From NCBI RefSeq assembly GCF_001427225.1, contig NZ_LMFH01000006.1:124001-188000 (forward strand): DNA of 64,000 nt, in the 5' to 3' direction. Positions 16,217 through 24,650 of the stretch are shown piece by piece. A model generated the notes under the pieces. The model was not told the DNA's origin. It made no database searches and saw nothing but the letters and a program-made list of their open reading frames with translations. The translations under genes were made by a program, and so were the position numbers. The DNA comes from Lysobacter sp. Root494. Lineage in GTDB: Bacteria > Pseudomonadota > Gammaproteobacteria > Xanthomonadales > Xanthomonadaceae. The number at the start of each line of letters is the position of its first letter. Positions within the stretch are counted from its first letter, which is position 1.

Positions 16217-18277
16217 TCAGGGCGCCACTGCGTCGACCGCGACATAGTCGCTTTCCTTCGACGTCGGCGCATTGTTGCTGCGTGCGGCCAGCGCGGCCCG
16301 GATGCCGAAGAACACCGTGGCCACGACGACCGCAACGAACAGCGCGCACAGGCCCGCGTCGATGTAGTTGTTCAGAATCACGCGCGACATGTCCTCCATC
16401 GACTTTGCCGGTGCCAGTACCTCGCCACGCGCTGCGGCGTCGGCGAACTTGCGTGCATTCGCGATGAAGCCGATCTTCGGGTCCTCGTGGAAAAGCTTCT
16501 GCCAGCCGGCGACCAGCGTGCACACCAGCAGCCACGCGGTCGGGATCAGTGGAATCCAGAGGAATTTCTCGCGCTTCATCTTCACCATCACCACGCTGCA
16601 GAACACCAGCGCGATGCCCGCGAGCATCTGGTTGGCGATGCCGAACAGCGGCCACAGCGTGTTGATGCCGCCGAGCGGATCGACAACGCCCTGGTACAGG
16701 AAGTAGCCCCACAGCGCGACCGCGATCGCGGTGCAGGTCAGGTTGGCCGCCCAGCTCTCGGTGCGACGGAACGGTTCGTAGGCCAGACCCACGAGTTCCT
16801 GGATCATGAAGCGGGCAACGCGCGTGCCGGCGTCGATCGTGGTCAGGATGAAGAGCGCTTCGAACAGGATCGCGTAGTGGTACCAGAAGGCCATCATGCC
16901 TTCGCCCGGTATCAGGCCGTGCAGGATCTGCGCCATGCCCACGGCGAGCGTCGGTGCGCCGCCGGTGCGCGAGAGGATGGTGGTTTCGCCGATCTCCTTC
17001 GCGGTTGCGGCGAGCATGTCGGGCGTGACGACGAAGCCCAGGTTGGAAACCGCCGTCGCCGCCGACTCCACCGTGGTGCCGAGCAGCGCGGCGGGTGCAT
17101 TCATCGAGAAGTACACGCCCGGGTCGAGTACGCAGGCAGCGATCAGCGCCATGATCGCGACGAACGCTTCCATCAGCATGCCGCCGTAACCAACGACCGG
17201 GATGTCCGCTTCGCTGGAGATCAGCTTTGGCGTGGTGCCGGAGGAAATCAGCGCATGGAATCCCGACACCGAGCCGCACGCGATCGTGATGAAGAGGAAC
17301 GGGAACAGACTGCCGGCGAATACGGGCCCGGTGCCATCGATGAACTTCGTGACCGCGGGCATCTTCAGCTCGGGCATCGCGAAGATGATCGCAACCGCCA
17401 GCGCGAGGATCGTGCCGATCTTGAGGAACGTGGAGAGATAGTCGCGCGGCGCCAGCAGGAACCACACGGGCAGCACCGCGGCGATGAAGCCGTAACCGAT
17501 CATCAGCCACGCCAGCATCGTGCCCTTGAGATGGAACATCGGCGCCCAGGCTTCGCTCGTGGCGACCTTGCCGCCGGCCCAGATAGCGAGCAGCAGCAGG
17601 ACGAAGCCGATGACCGAGACTTCGAGGATACGACCCGGACGGAAGTGGCGCAGGTACAGCCCCATCAGGATCGCGATCGGAATGGTCATTGCGACGGTGA
17701 AGGTGCCCCAGGGGCTGTCCGCCAGCGCCTTCACCACGACCAGCGCGAGCACGGCGAGCAGGATCACCATGATCATGAGGATGCCGATCATCGACACCAC
17801 GCCTGCGGTCGGGCCCATCTCCGCGCGGATCATCTCGCCGAGTGATTTGCCGTCGCGGCGCGTGGAGAAGAACAGCACCAGCATGTCCTGCACCGCACCG
17901 GCGAGGACGACACCGAAGAGGATCCATAGAGTGCCGGGCAGGAAGCCCATCTGCGCGGCGAGTACCGGCCCGACCAGCGGTCCTGCACCTGCAATCGCGG
18001 CGAAGTGATGACCGAAGACGATGCTCTTCGGAGTCGGCACGAAATCGAGGCCATCGTTGCGGCGCCACGCAGGGGTCGCACGCGAGGGATCGATCACCAG
18101 CGCGTTTCGCGCGATGTACAGGCCGTAGAAACGGAATGCGATGGTGAATATCGAGGCCGAAGCGACCACCAGCCAGATCGCGTTGATCGTTTCGCCGCGA
18201 TGCAGGGCGATCGCGCCAAGACAGAATGCAGCTACGACCGCCAGCGCGGCCCAGCCCAGCCAGGACAATGGTTTCAT
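16217..18277 (-). CDS. cstA: Carbon starvation protein CstA (peptide/pyruvate transporter)
   Basis: A 686-residue polytopic inner-membrane protein of the CstA family, which takes up peptides or pyruvate when carbon is scarce. Signatures: DFVPTPKSIVFGHHFAAIAGAGPLVGPVLAAQMGFLPG in the first third, AGAVQDMLVLFFSTRRDGKSLGEM and, further on, a GSVSGFHALISSGTTPK stretch. The ATG at 18277 is supported by GGAGGG five bases upstream; the open frame extends a further 14 codons without such a site. It forms an operon with the ybdD-like gene. In this window it adds to the group of peptide-use genes at 2-12 kb. Confidence 0.95.
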   Translation of the reverse strand: MKPLSWLGWAALAVVAAFCLGAIALHRGETINAIWLVVASASIFTIAFRFYGLYIARNALVIDPSRATPAWRRNDGLDFVPTPKSIVFGHHFAAIAGAGPLVGPVLAAQMGFLPGTLWILFGVVLAGAVQDMLVLFFSTRRDGKSLGEMIRAEMGPTAGVVSMIGILMIMVILLAVLALVVVKALADSPWGTFTVAMTIPIAILMGLYLRHFRPGRILEVSVIGFVLLLLAIWAGGKVATSEAWAPMFHLKGTMLAWLMIGYGFIAAVLPVWFLLAPRDYLSTFLKIGTILALAVAIIFAMPELKMPAVTKFIDGTGPVFAGSLFPFLFITIACGSVSGFHALISSGTTPKLISSEADIPVVGYGGMLMEAFVAIMALIAACVLDPGVYFSMNAPAALLGTTVESAATAVSNLGFVVTPDMLAATAKEIGETTILSRTGGAPTLAVGMAQILHGLIPGEGMMAFWYHYAILFEALFILTTIDAGTRVARFMIQELVGLAYEPFRRTESWAANLTCTAIAVALWGYFLYQGVVDPLGGINTLWPLFGIANQMLAGIALVFCSVVMVKMKREKFLWIPLIPTAWLLVCTLVAGWQKLFHEDPKIGFIANARKFADAAARGEVLAPAKSMEDMSRVILNNYIDAGLCALFVAVVVATVFFGIRAALAARSNNAPTSKESDYVAVDAVAP

Positions 18278-18386
18278 GGCACCCTCCGAGTGGATCGTCG
18301 AAGGGTCTACCCTTGCCATGCCGGGGTCAATGCGCAGTGCGCAATGCCGCCTTCGACTTTGGTCGCATACGTGGAGCCGGTCGCAG

Positions 18387-19388
18387 TTACAACCACTTGG
18401 CGCGCTTGAACATCCCGTAGAGCACCACGCAGATCGCGACCATCACCCCGATCAGGATCCAGTAGCTGTAACGGCCGGCCAGTTCGGGCATGTGGGCGAA
18501 GTTCATGCCGTACCAGCTTGCGATCAGTGTCGGTGCGGCCAGCAACGCGGCCCAGGCGCCGAGGCGCTTCACGGTTTCGCCCTGCTGCACAGTTACCAGC
18601 GACAGGTTCACCGTCATCGCCGCCGTGAGCATCTCGCGCAGGGTGTCGGTGGTTTCGTTGAGCCGCACGGTATGGTCGTGAACGTCGCGGAAGTAGAGCT
18701 GGATTTCTTCATCGATCAGCGTCGAACGCGCACGCGCGAGCTGGCCCAGGATGTCCTGCAGCGGCGACACCGCCATGCGCAGGCGGGTGAGTTCGCGCTT
18801 GAGGTCATAGAGCTTGTGTACCGTGTCCCTGCGGAACTCCTCGGAGAAGACGTCCTGCTCGAGTTCGTTCAGTTCATGCGTGAACTCGTCGACGATGGGC
18901 AGGTAGTTGTCGACCGCCATGTCCAGCACGGAGTAGAGCGCCGCTCCCGGACCGTGCCGGAGCAGGTCGGGTTCGCGTTCCATGCGCGCGCGCGCCGGCG
19001 CGTAGCTGCTGGAAGCGCCATGGCGCACCGTGACGAGGTAGCGTGGCCCGACGAAGATATGCGTCTCGCCGAAACGGATGTGGCTGTCGACTGTCTGGGC
19101 GGTATGGATGGCGATGAAGAGCGAATTGCCGTACGCCTCGACCTTGGGCCGCTGGTGCGCGTTATGCGCGTCCTCGACGGCGAGGTCGTGAAGGCCGAAT
19201 TCTTCCTGCAGCTTGTCGAGGATGCTTTCGTCCGGCTCGTACAGGCCGACCCAGACGAAGCTGCCGTCGTCGACCGCGAGCACGTCGCTGATCGCATCGA
19301 GGCTGATGTCGCGGCGTTCGCCGTCGCGGCCGTAGGCCACGCAATTGACGACGCACTGGGGCAGCGTTGGATCCTTCATGCGCGGCAT
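18387..19388 (-). CDS. corA: CorA-type magnesium/cobalt transporter
   Basis: A 333-residue inner-membrane channel for magnesium (also cobalt and nickel). A soluble N-terminal alpha/beta domain is followed by a long helix and two C-terminal membrane helices; the diagnostic YGMNF motif sits at the end of the first helix (IASWYGMNFAHMPEL), and the C-terminus KRAKWL is basic, as in CorA. The ATG at 19388 has GGAAGG four bases upstream; an ATG nine bases later lacks such a site, and the open frame further upstream reads across into the neighbouring region. Not to be confused with CorC, encoded 1.4 kb away. Confidence 0.95.
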   Translation of the reverse strand: MPRMKDPTLPQCVVNCVAYGRDGERRDISLDAISDVLAVDDGSFVWVGLYEPDESILDKLQEEFGLHDLAVEDAHNAHQRPKVEAYGNSLFIAIHTAQTVDSHIRFGETHIFVGPRYLVTVRHGASSSYAPARARMEREPDLLRHGPGAALYSVLDMAVDNYLPIVDEFTHELNELEQDVFSEEFRRDTVHKLYDLKRELTRLRMAVSPLQDILGQLARARSTLIDEEIQLYFRDVHDHTVRLNETTDTLREMLTAAMTVNLSLVTVQQGETVKRLGAWAALLAAPTLIASWYGMNFAHMPELAGRYSYWILIGVMVAICVVLYGMFKRAKWL

Positions 19389-19533
19389 CGTGCCTTCCGC
19401 GGCTTCCGGCAGCAAGCCGCCTTGCGGCTGGTGCCTCGTCCACAAGCTTTGCCTTGTAGCGGAGCATGCCCGGTGCCCTGCGATGATCGCCCGCCCGGGC
19501 GAACGAGCCGGACAGGCTGGCTGCAAACGTTCC

Positions 19534-20772
19534 TCAGCGCGAGGGAGTGCCGCGCCAGAACACCCACGCAACCGCCGCATGAACCGGCAACAGCAATGCG
19601 ATCCAGTGCAGATTGGCTTGCGGCTCGGCACTGACCCATCGTACGAGCAGCCCCGCCACCGCGCACAACGCGATCACTTGCGCAACGCGCGCGGCCCATC
19701 GTCCGGGTGCGCGTCCCCGGATCGTCCGCCACGCGCCCGGCAGCGCGAACCACGCCAGAGGGTTGAGCACGAACAGGTTGTGGTTCGCCCAAGCCATCAC
19801 ATGCGCGGTACCGAACCACAGAAACAGCAGGAGCGCACCGATGAAACCGGCAACCAGCCAGAACGGAAGCAGGATCGCGCCGAGTACGCGCGACCCCGCG
19901 TTGCGTTGGCCCATCCATGCAATGGCAATCGCGATCGCGATGCCCCACAGGCCCCACAACCACCAGCGCAATGCGTGGGCGTTGGGCTCGGGGGCTATGC
20001 GATGGGGCAGGATCTCCTCGCGCTCGTGCACCAGCAGGCGGCCTTCGCCATTCTTTGCTTCGACGAGAATGTCGGCGAGGCGGCGCGGCACGAAGGCCTG
20101 CTCCCACATCGTCATCGGCTGGTCCGCGGCAGGCCCGAGGCCGATGTCGAATCCCAGCCACATCCATGGGGCGGGCGAGGCCAGCCGCAACGCTTCGTCG
20201 CGCCAGCTCAGGCCTTGCGAACGCCCAACCACTTGCTTCTGCAAGCCACCCGCGAGCGCGCGATCGATGGCGTCGCGCACACGCGTCGAGCAGTTGTCCC
20301 GGAAGTAGTCGTAACGATAGAAGGCGTTTTCCGGCCGCGCGTTCTCGGCCAGAGCCGTCGCGATTTCACGCGCCTGCGCGGCTTCGAGATCGAGCCACAA
20401 CACGCTCACGCCGCGGCCTTCCGCGCGATAGAGGACGAGATCGTCCGCATACGGCACGGCGGCGAGGCGATAACGCATGTCGCCGCGAACGAAGCGGCTG
20501 ACGAAGTCCGGTTCGGTCGGATCGAAGAAGCCGAAGTTGTAGGAAATGGTTTCGCCCGTGTCCGGATCAGCCACCAACACCGAATCGTGGCCGAAACGCT
20601 CCCAGAAGATTTCACCGGGCTCCATCATCATGATGCCGATGCGCGGCACGGTTTGCGTGGTCGTGGGAGTTACGGCCGAGGGCTGCGATACAACCGTCGG
20701 CGGCGCGATGTCCGCCTGAGCCAGGGCGGCCATCGGGAAGGCGCAGAGCAGGGCCAGCAGGAGCCACCGCAT
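19534..20772 (-). CDS. DUF4105 (Lnb-type) membrane protein
   Basis: A 412-residue protein with a signal peptide/anchor (RWLLLALLCAFPMAALA), a periplasmic domain, and several C-terminal membrane helices. The periplasmic domain is DUF4105: MMMEPGEIFWERFGHDSVLV with His62, and YDYFRDNCSTRVRDAID with Cys161, the conserved His and Cys of the family. DUF4105 includes Lnb, recently linked to N-acylation of lipoproteins in Bacteroides. In E. coli the gene after corC is lnt, which does that job; here DUF4105 takes the place. An alternative ATG at 20829 would overlap the corC end by 8 bases and add 19 residues. Family assignment is firm; acyltransferase activity is inference. Confidence 0.85.
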   Translation of the reverse strand: MRWLLLALLCAFPMAALAQADIAPPTVVSQPSAVTPTTTQTVPRIGIMMMEPGEIFWERFGHDSVLVADPDTGETISYNFGFFDPTEPDFVSRFVRGDMRYRLAAVPYADDLVLYRAEGRGVSVLWLDLEAAQAREIATALAENARPENAFYRYDYFRDNCSTRVRDAIDRALAGGLQKQVVGRSQGLSWRDEALRLASPAPWMWLGFDIGLGPAADQPMTMWEQAFVPRRLADILVEAKNGEGRLLVHEREEILPHRIAPEPNAHALRWWLWGLWGIAIAIAIAWMGQRNAGSRVLGAILLPFWLVAGFIGALLLFLWFGTAHVMAWANHNLFVLNPLAWFALPGAWRTIRGRAPGRWAARVAQVIALCAVAGLLVRWVSAEPQANLHWIALLLPVHAAVAWVFWRGTPSR

Positions 20773-20821
20773 CACCGCGTTCGCCCTTCTCCGCGCGGCG
20801 GCGGGGAAGGGGAGGGTGTCG

Positions 20822-21709
20822 TTACGCATCGCCGAGCACGTCGACGTGAAAAGCGTGCACGCGCCGTGCATCGGCGGCAGAAACACGGAACACGAAACGG
20901 CCCAGCGCGAGCTCCTCGCCGGATTCCGGCAGATGCCCGATCGCCGCCGTTACCAGGCCGCCGATCGTGTCGTATTCGTCGTCGTCGAAGTTGGCATCGA
21001 AGCGCTCGTTGAAGTCGGCGATAGGCGTGAGCGCATCGACCACGAACAGGCCATCGGCCTGCGCGCGCATCAGGGCCTGCGGGTCCTCGGCTTCGTCATG
21101 TTCGTCATCGATGTCACCGACGATCTGCTCCAGCACGTCCTCGATCGTGACCAGGCCGGCCACGCCGCCGTGCTCGTCGATCACGATCGCCATGTGGTTG
21201 CGCGACTGGCGGAACTCGCGCAGCAGCACGTTGAGGCGCTTGGATTCGGGGATCAGCACGGCCGGCCGCAGCAGCGAGTGGATGCTGGCGGGGCCGTTGT
21301 CGGCAACGACGCCGCGTAGAAGGTCCTTGGCCAGCAGGATGCCGAGCACCTCGTCCTTGTCCTCGCCGTGCACCGGGAAGCGCGAGTGGCCGGATTCGAC
21401 CACGCGCTTCATCAGCTGCAGCAGCGATTCGTCGGCGGGCAGGGCAACCATCTGTGCGCGGGGGATCATCACGTCGCCGACGGTGAGGTCGGACACGGCG
21501 ATCGCGCCTTCCATCATTCGCAGGGTGTCGGCGGCAATCAGGCCGTCGGCCTGGGCATCGCGCAGCAGCTCGACCAGATCCTCGCGGGTACTGGGCTCGC
21601 CGGACAGCATCGTGCTGATGCGTTCCAGCCAGCCACGCCGGCGCTCCTGATGGCGTTCCTGGAGGCGGTCCTGGTAATCCTGGGGGGTACTACTGTCGTC
21701 CTCGGACAT
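20822..21709 (-). CDS. corC: CorC (YbeX) CBS-domain protein
   Basis: A 295-residue cytoplasmic protein with a pair of CBS domains (VGDVMIPRAQMVALP, GHSRFPVHGEDKDEVLGILLAKDLL; then the VIDEHGGVAGLVTIEDVLEQIVGDI signature) and a C-terminal CorC/HlyC domain with FDDDEYDTIGGLV and LPESGEEL. The family is associated with magnesium/cobalt efflux and with ribosome maturation. It has no N-terminal membrane domain, as in YbeX. It lies in the phoH-ybeY-corC locus, but a histone-like gene of opposite strand separates it from ybeY; downstream it is closely followed by the DUF4105 gene. Confidence 0.95.
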   Translation of the reverse strand: MSEDDSSTPQDYQDRLQERHQERRRGWLERISTMLSGEPSTREDLVELLRDAQADGLIAADTLRMMEGAIAVSDLTVGDVMIPRAQMVALPADESLLQLMKRVVESGHSRFPVHGEDKDEVLGILLAKDLLRGVVADNGPASIHSLLRPAVLIPESKRLNVLLREFRQSRNHMAIVIDEHGGVAGLVTIEDVLEQIVGDIDDEHDEAEDPQALMRAQADGLFVVDALTPIADFNERFDANFDDDEYDTIGGLVTAAIGHLPESGEELALGRFVFRVSAADARRVHAFHVDVLGDA

Positions 21710-21867
21710 GGTGTTTCGGCATCGCCCGGGGGCTGGGCGGACCCGGGAAGTCTAGCGCGGAAGCGGGGGCAGACGCTGACAGGTTCCAAGCGGCCAGCCG
21801 CGAGGTTCACGGGAAGATGGCGGGGCGATGCCGATAATGGCCGTCGGGCCCACTCGGAGACAGCGAC

Positions 21868-22569
21868 ATGCCCGAGAAAAGCACAATCCGGCGCGCGCAG
21901 CAGGACAGACGCGAAGGCAAGGCACCCAGCACCCAGGCTGGCGAATTTGTCCACGAGGAAATCGACCACATCCGCGAAGGCAAGCACGGCGCGCGTTCGA
22001 CCAAGCAGGCGATCGCGATCGGCCTGTCCAAGGCGCGGCGCGCGGGCGTCGACCTGCCGCCGCCGAAGAAGGGCGAGGCTTCCGAAGAGACGCGACGCAA
22101 GGCCGAGCGTGATGTCGAGGCGGGCACTGGACGGAAACGGGCTTCGAAGAAGACCGCGGCGAAGAAGGCCGCTCCGCGGAAGGCGGCTTCGAAGAAGAGC
22201 CCCGCCACGAAGAAGAGCGCCACCAGGAAGACCGCTGCGAAGAAATCGACTGCGCGTAAGGCCCCGGCCCGGAAGAGCGCACCTCGCAAGAGCGCAAGCA
22301 AGCGAGCGGCCCCGTCGAAGACCCGCTCGCGCGCAACCACCAAGGCGCTCAAGCGCGAAGGCCGCTCCGCGGCGAGCCGCTCGGCACTGTCGAAGCAGGC
22401 GAAAACAGCGGCTCGCAAACGCACCGCTTCTGATCGGTCGGCGGCTGCCAGGAAGGCTGTACGGACGAAGGGTGCGGAAGCCCGTTCCGAAGCCGCACGC
22501 AAGGCGGCCCGTACGCGAGCGCGGCACGAAGGCCGTACCCGGCACAACGGAGCCGCAGCTCACCCCTGA
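21868..22569 (+). CDS. Histone H1-like lysine/alanine-rich protein with DUF6496-type N-terminus
   Basis: A 233-residue, very basic protein. Residues 1-75 form a conserved head (AQQDRREGKAPSTQAGEFVHEEI, IREGKHGARSTKQAIAIGLSKARRAGV, LPPPKKGE) of the DUF6496 type. The rest is a repetitive K/A/R/S tail (AAKKAAPRKAASKKS, KSAPRKSASKRAAP) resembling histone H1 C-terminal tails and AlgP. Such proteins are thought to bind DNA and compact the nucleoid. It lies opposite in strand to ybeY and corC and so interrupts that locus. The tail length in such proteins often varies between strains because of repeats. Cellular role is inferred from composition only. Confidence 0.85.
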   Translation: MPEKSTIRRAQQDRREGKAPSTQAGEFVHEEIDHIREGKHGARSTKQAIAIGLSKARRAGVDLPPPKKGEASEETRRKAERDVEAGTGRKRASKKTAAKKAAPRKAASKKSPATKKSATRKTAAKKSTARKAPARKSAPRKSASKRAAPSKTRSRATTKALKREGRSAASRSALSKQAKTAARKRTASDRSAAARKAVRTKGAEARSEAARKAARTRARHEGRTRHNGAAAHP

Positions 22570-22582
22570 CGTTGCAAAGTCG

Positions 22583-22608
22583 TCATTCCCGCTTATGCCG
22601 GAATCCAT
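22583..22608. repeat. REP-like palindrome, single degenerate copy
   Basis: GTCATTCCCGC, then a short loop, then a matching CGGAATCCA half. It is a degenerate version of the palindrome found at 30281-30305 and lies just after the histone-like gene in otherwise empty sequence (22570-22757). Confidence 0.6.
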
Positions 22609-22757
22609 GACGCTGCCGTGGGTGGTCATTGCAGCTCAAGCTGTGCGCAAGCATGTGGGCGTCGACTCATGACGAGTGCGGTCGATCGGCCGGGCAGGCG
22701 CAAGTCCGGCGATTCCAATGGCGACGTTTGTCGAGCGGAACAGCATCCCGTCAGTGG

Positions 22758-23240
22758 TCAGGCGATGACGTAAGGATCCTCGATCCCCAAGCCCGCCAGG
22801 ATCTCGCGCTCCAGCTGCTCCATGCAGATCGCGTCGGCTTCGTTCTCGTGGTCCCAGCCGAGCAGGTGCAGGGCGCCGTGCACGGTCAGATGCGCGTAAT
22901 GGTCGACGATCGACTTCTTCTGCTCCTTGGCTTCCCGCGCTACCACGGGGGCGCAGATCACCAGGTCGCCCAGCAGCGGCAGCTTCACGCCATCGGGCAG
23001 GCCGTCGGGTAATTCCGCCGGAAAGCTCAGCACGTTGGTCGCGTAGTCCTTGCCGCGGTAGTGCCGGTTGAGCGCCCGTGCTTCCTTGGTGCCGACGATG
23101 CGGACCGCAAGGTCAGCCTCGCGGATCCGGCTGTGCAGCGCGGCCGCCACCCACTTGCGGAAACTCACGGCGGACGGAACGCCGGTGCGCGGCACGGCGT
23201 AGGTAACGGTGACATCGAGACGAACCGGGCCGACGGTCAT
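22758..23240 (-). CDS. ybeY: Endoribonuclease YbeY
   Basis: A 160-residue metal-dependent endoribonuclease that takes part in 16S rRNA 3'-end maturation and ribosome quality control. The zinc-binding signature HGxLHLxGxDH is present as VHGALHLLGWDHENEAD, preceded by RGKDYATNVLSFP. The ATG at 23240 gives the normal length; AGGAC lies nine bases upstream. The frame remains open further upstream, into the end of phoH. It follows phoH by 40 bases in the same operon, the usual arrangement. Confidence 0.96.
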   Translation of the reverse strand: MTVGPVRLDVTVTYAVPRTGVPSAVSFRKWVAAALHSRIREADLAVRIVGTKEARALNRHYRGKDYATNVLSFPAELPDGLPDGVKLPLLGDLVICAPVVAREAKEQKKSIVDHYAHLTVHGALHLLGWDHENEADAICMEQLEREILAGLGIEDPYVIA

Positions 23241-23280
23241 GCTGGGAAGTCCTGTCGAAAAGTAATGAGGGAACCCTGGC

Positions 23281-24267
23281 TCAGGAAGCCGGCCCGGTCT
23301 GCGCATCCGTGGCATCGCGCGCATCGTAGGCATTGACGATGCGCGCGACCAGCGGATGGCGGACGACGTCGCGCGATTCGAAGAAGGTGAAGCTGATTCC
23401 GTTGACGTTGCGCAGTACCTCGAGCGCGTCCTTCAACCCCGACTTCTGGTGTTTGGGAAGGTCGATCTGGGTCATGTCGCCGGTCACCACGGCTGTGCTG
23501 CCGAAGCCGATGCGGGTCAGGAACATCTTCATCTGCTCGATCGTGGTGTTCTGCGCTTCGTCGAGGATCACATAGGCGTCGTTAAGCGTGCGTCCGCGCA
23601 TGTAGGCCAGCGGCGCGATCTCGATGACGTTTTTCTCGAGCAGCTTCACCACCTTTTCCACGCCCAACATCTCGTACAGCGCGTCGTAGAGCGGACGCAG
23701 GTACGGATCGACTTTCTGGGTGAGATCGCCAGGCAGGAAGCCGAGCTTCTCGCCGGCTTCCACCGCCGGCCGTACGAGGATCAGGCGTTGAACGCGCGAC
23801 TCATTCAGCGCTTCGACCGCCATCGCGACGGCGAGGAACGTCTTGCCCGTGCCCGCAGGACCGATGCCGAAATTGATGTCGTGGGTGGCGATCGCGTGCA
23901 GGTACCTGGCCTGGTTCGCGCCGCGCGCGCGCAGGGTGCCGCGCTTGACCCGGATGGTGACTTCCTGCGGTTCGATGTCGTCGGCGACGGTTTCGTCCGC
24001 GTCGTATTCGGTGAGGTGCAGGTGAATGTCGGGCTCGGTCAGTGTCGTGTCGCCCGCTTCGCTCCACAGCTCGCGCAGCAGCCGTTCGGCCTTGTTGACC
24101 GAGGTGTCCGGACCATCGACACGGAACACATTGCCGCGATTGGCGATCTCCACGCCGAGGCGCAATTCGATCATGCGCAGATGGCTGTCGAAGGGGCCGG
24201 TGAGGTTGGCCAGGCGCTCGGCCTCGGGTGGATCGAGGGCGAATTCGGAAACGGTGCGTGAGGGCAT
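23281..24267 (-). CDS. phoH: PhoH-like ATPase (YbeZ)
   Basis: A 328-residue cytoplasmic P-loop ATPase of the PhoH/YbeZ type, which works with YbeY in RNA metabolism. The N-terminal KH-like segment (RLGVEIANRGNVFRVDG) is followed by the Walker A motif GPAGTGKTFLA, then RPAVEAGEKLGFLPGD, the Walker B region YVILDEAQNTT and VVTGDMTQIDLP. I chose the ATG at 24267; a GTG at 24318 would add 17 residues. Normally miaB lies close upstream; here about 6 kb of other genes intervene. Confidence 0.95.
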   Translation of the reverse strand: MPSRTVSEFALDPPEAERLANLTGPFDSHLRMIELRLGVEIANRGNVFRVDGPDTSVNKAERLLRELWSEAGDTTLTEPDIHLHLTEYDADETVADDIEPQEVTIRVKRGTLRARGANQARYLHAIATHDINFGIGPAGTGKTFLAVAMAVEALNESRVQRLILVRPAVEAGEKLGFLPGDLTQKVDPYLRPLYDALYEMLGVEKVVKLLEKNVIEIAPLAYMRGRTLNDAYVILDEAQNTTIEQMKMFLTRIGFGSTAVVTGDMTQIDLPKHQKSGLKDALEVLRNVNGISFTFFESRDVVRHPLVARIVNAYDARDATDAQTGPAS

Positions 24268-24650
24268 CTGGGCTGTCAGGGTGGGGCGCCTAGGCAGAGG
24301 GGAAGCTTGCGCCTGCACCAGCGTTTTCGCAAAGCCGGAGTGATCGACACGTCCGCGCTGAGTAGCGTGTTGCAGTACGACTGCCGACGTCGAGTGTCGC
24401 GTGCGCCAAGCGGCTGTGGACCTCCGAAATCACTACGCATGGATGCGGGTGAGAGCGTTGTGATTCCCGCAGGTGACCGCGATGCGCTGATGCGAAGTGC
24501 CTGGTCGCCTGGTTGGTGATCGGCGCCTCATGCGCGGGTACCGGCCGGTCCTGCGCGGTATGACGGATCACGTCCCGTCAGCGTGCGCGTCGGACGCCGT
24601 TTGTCGGATGCCCCTTGCAAATAATTGATTGAACAATTAATTAGTCCTTC
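24268..24650. other. Intergenic region between divergent phoH and tetR
   Basis: 383 bases without a convincing gene; short open frames lack family features. It must hold the promoters of both phoH and the TetR gene. The last 50 bases are strikingly AT-rich compared with the rest and contain the palindrome listed separately. Confidence 0.6.
24622..24639. promoter_or_regulatory. Candidate TetR operator
   Basis: Inverted repeat TAATTG-N6-CAATTA in an AT-rich island, twelve bases before the start of the TetR gene. The location and symmetry suit autoregulation of the regulator and its efflux operon. No known matching consensus was compared. Confidence 0.55.

Noticed and set aside
16121-17845. 574-codon plus-strand frame opposite cstA
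   Set aside because: Composition (many Arg, His, Asp, Gln) is typical of an antisense shadow of a hydrophobic membrane protein gene; cstA is unambiguous.
21868-22569. Frameshift or repeat artefact in the histone-like gene
   Set aside because: The K/A/R-rich tail is typical of histone H1-like bacterial proteins, and the head domain is intact and in frame.
24307-24519. 70-codon plus-strand frame upstream of tetR
   Set aside because: Cysteine/arginine-rich with no ribosome site and no family features; treated as intergenic.
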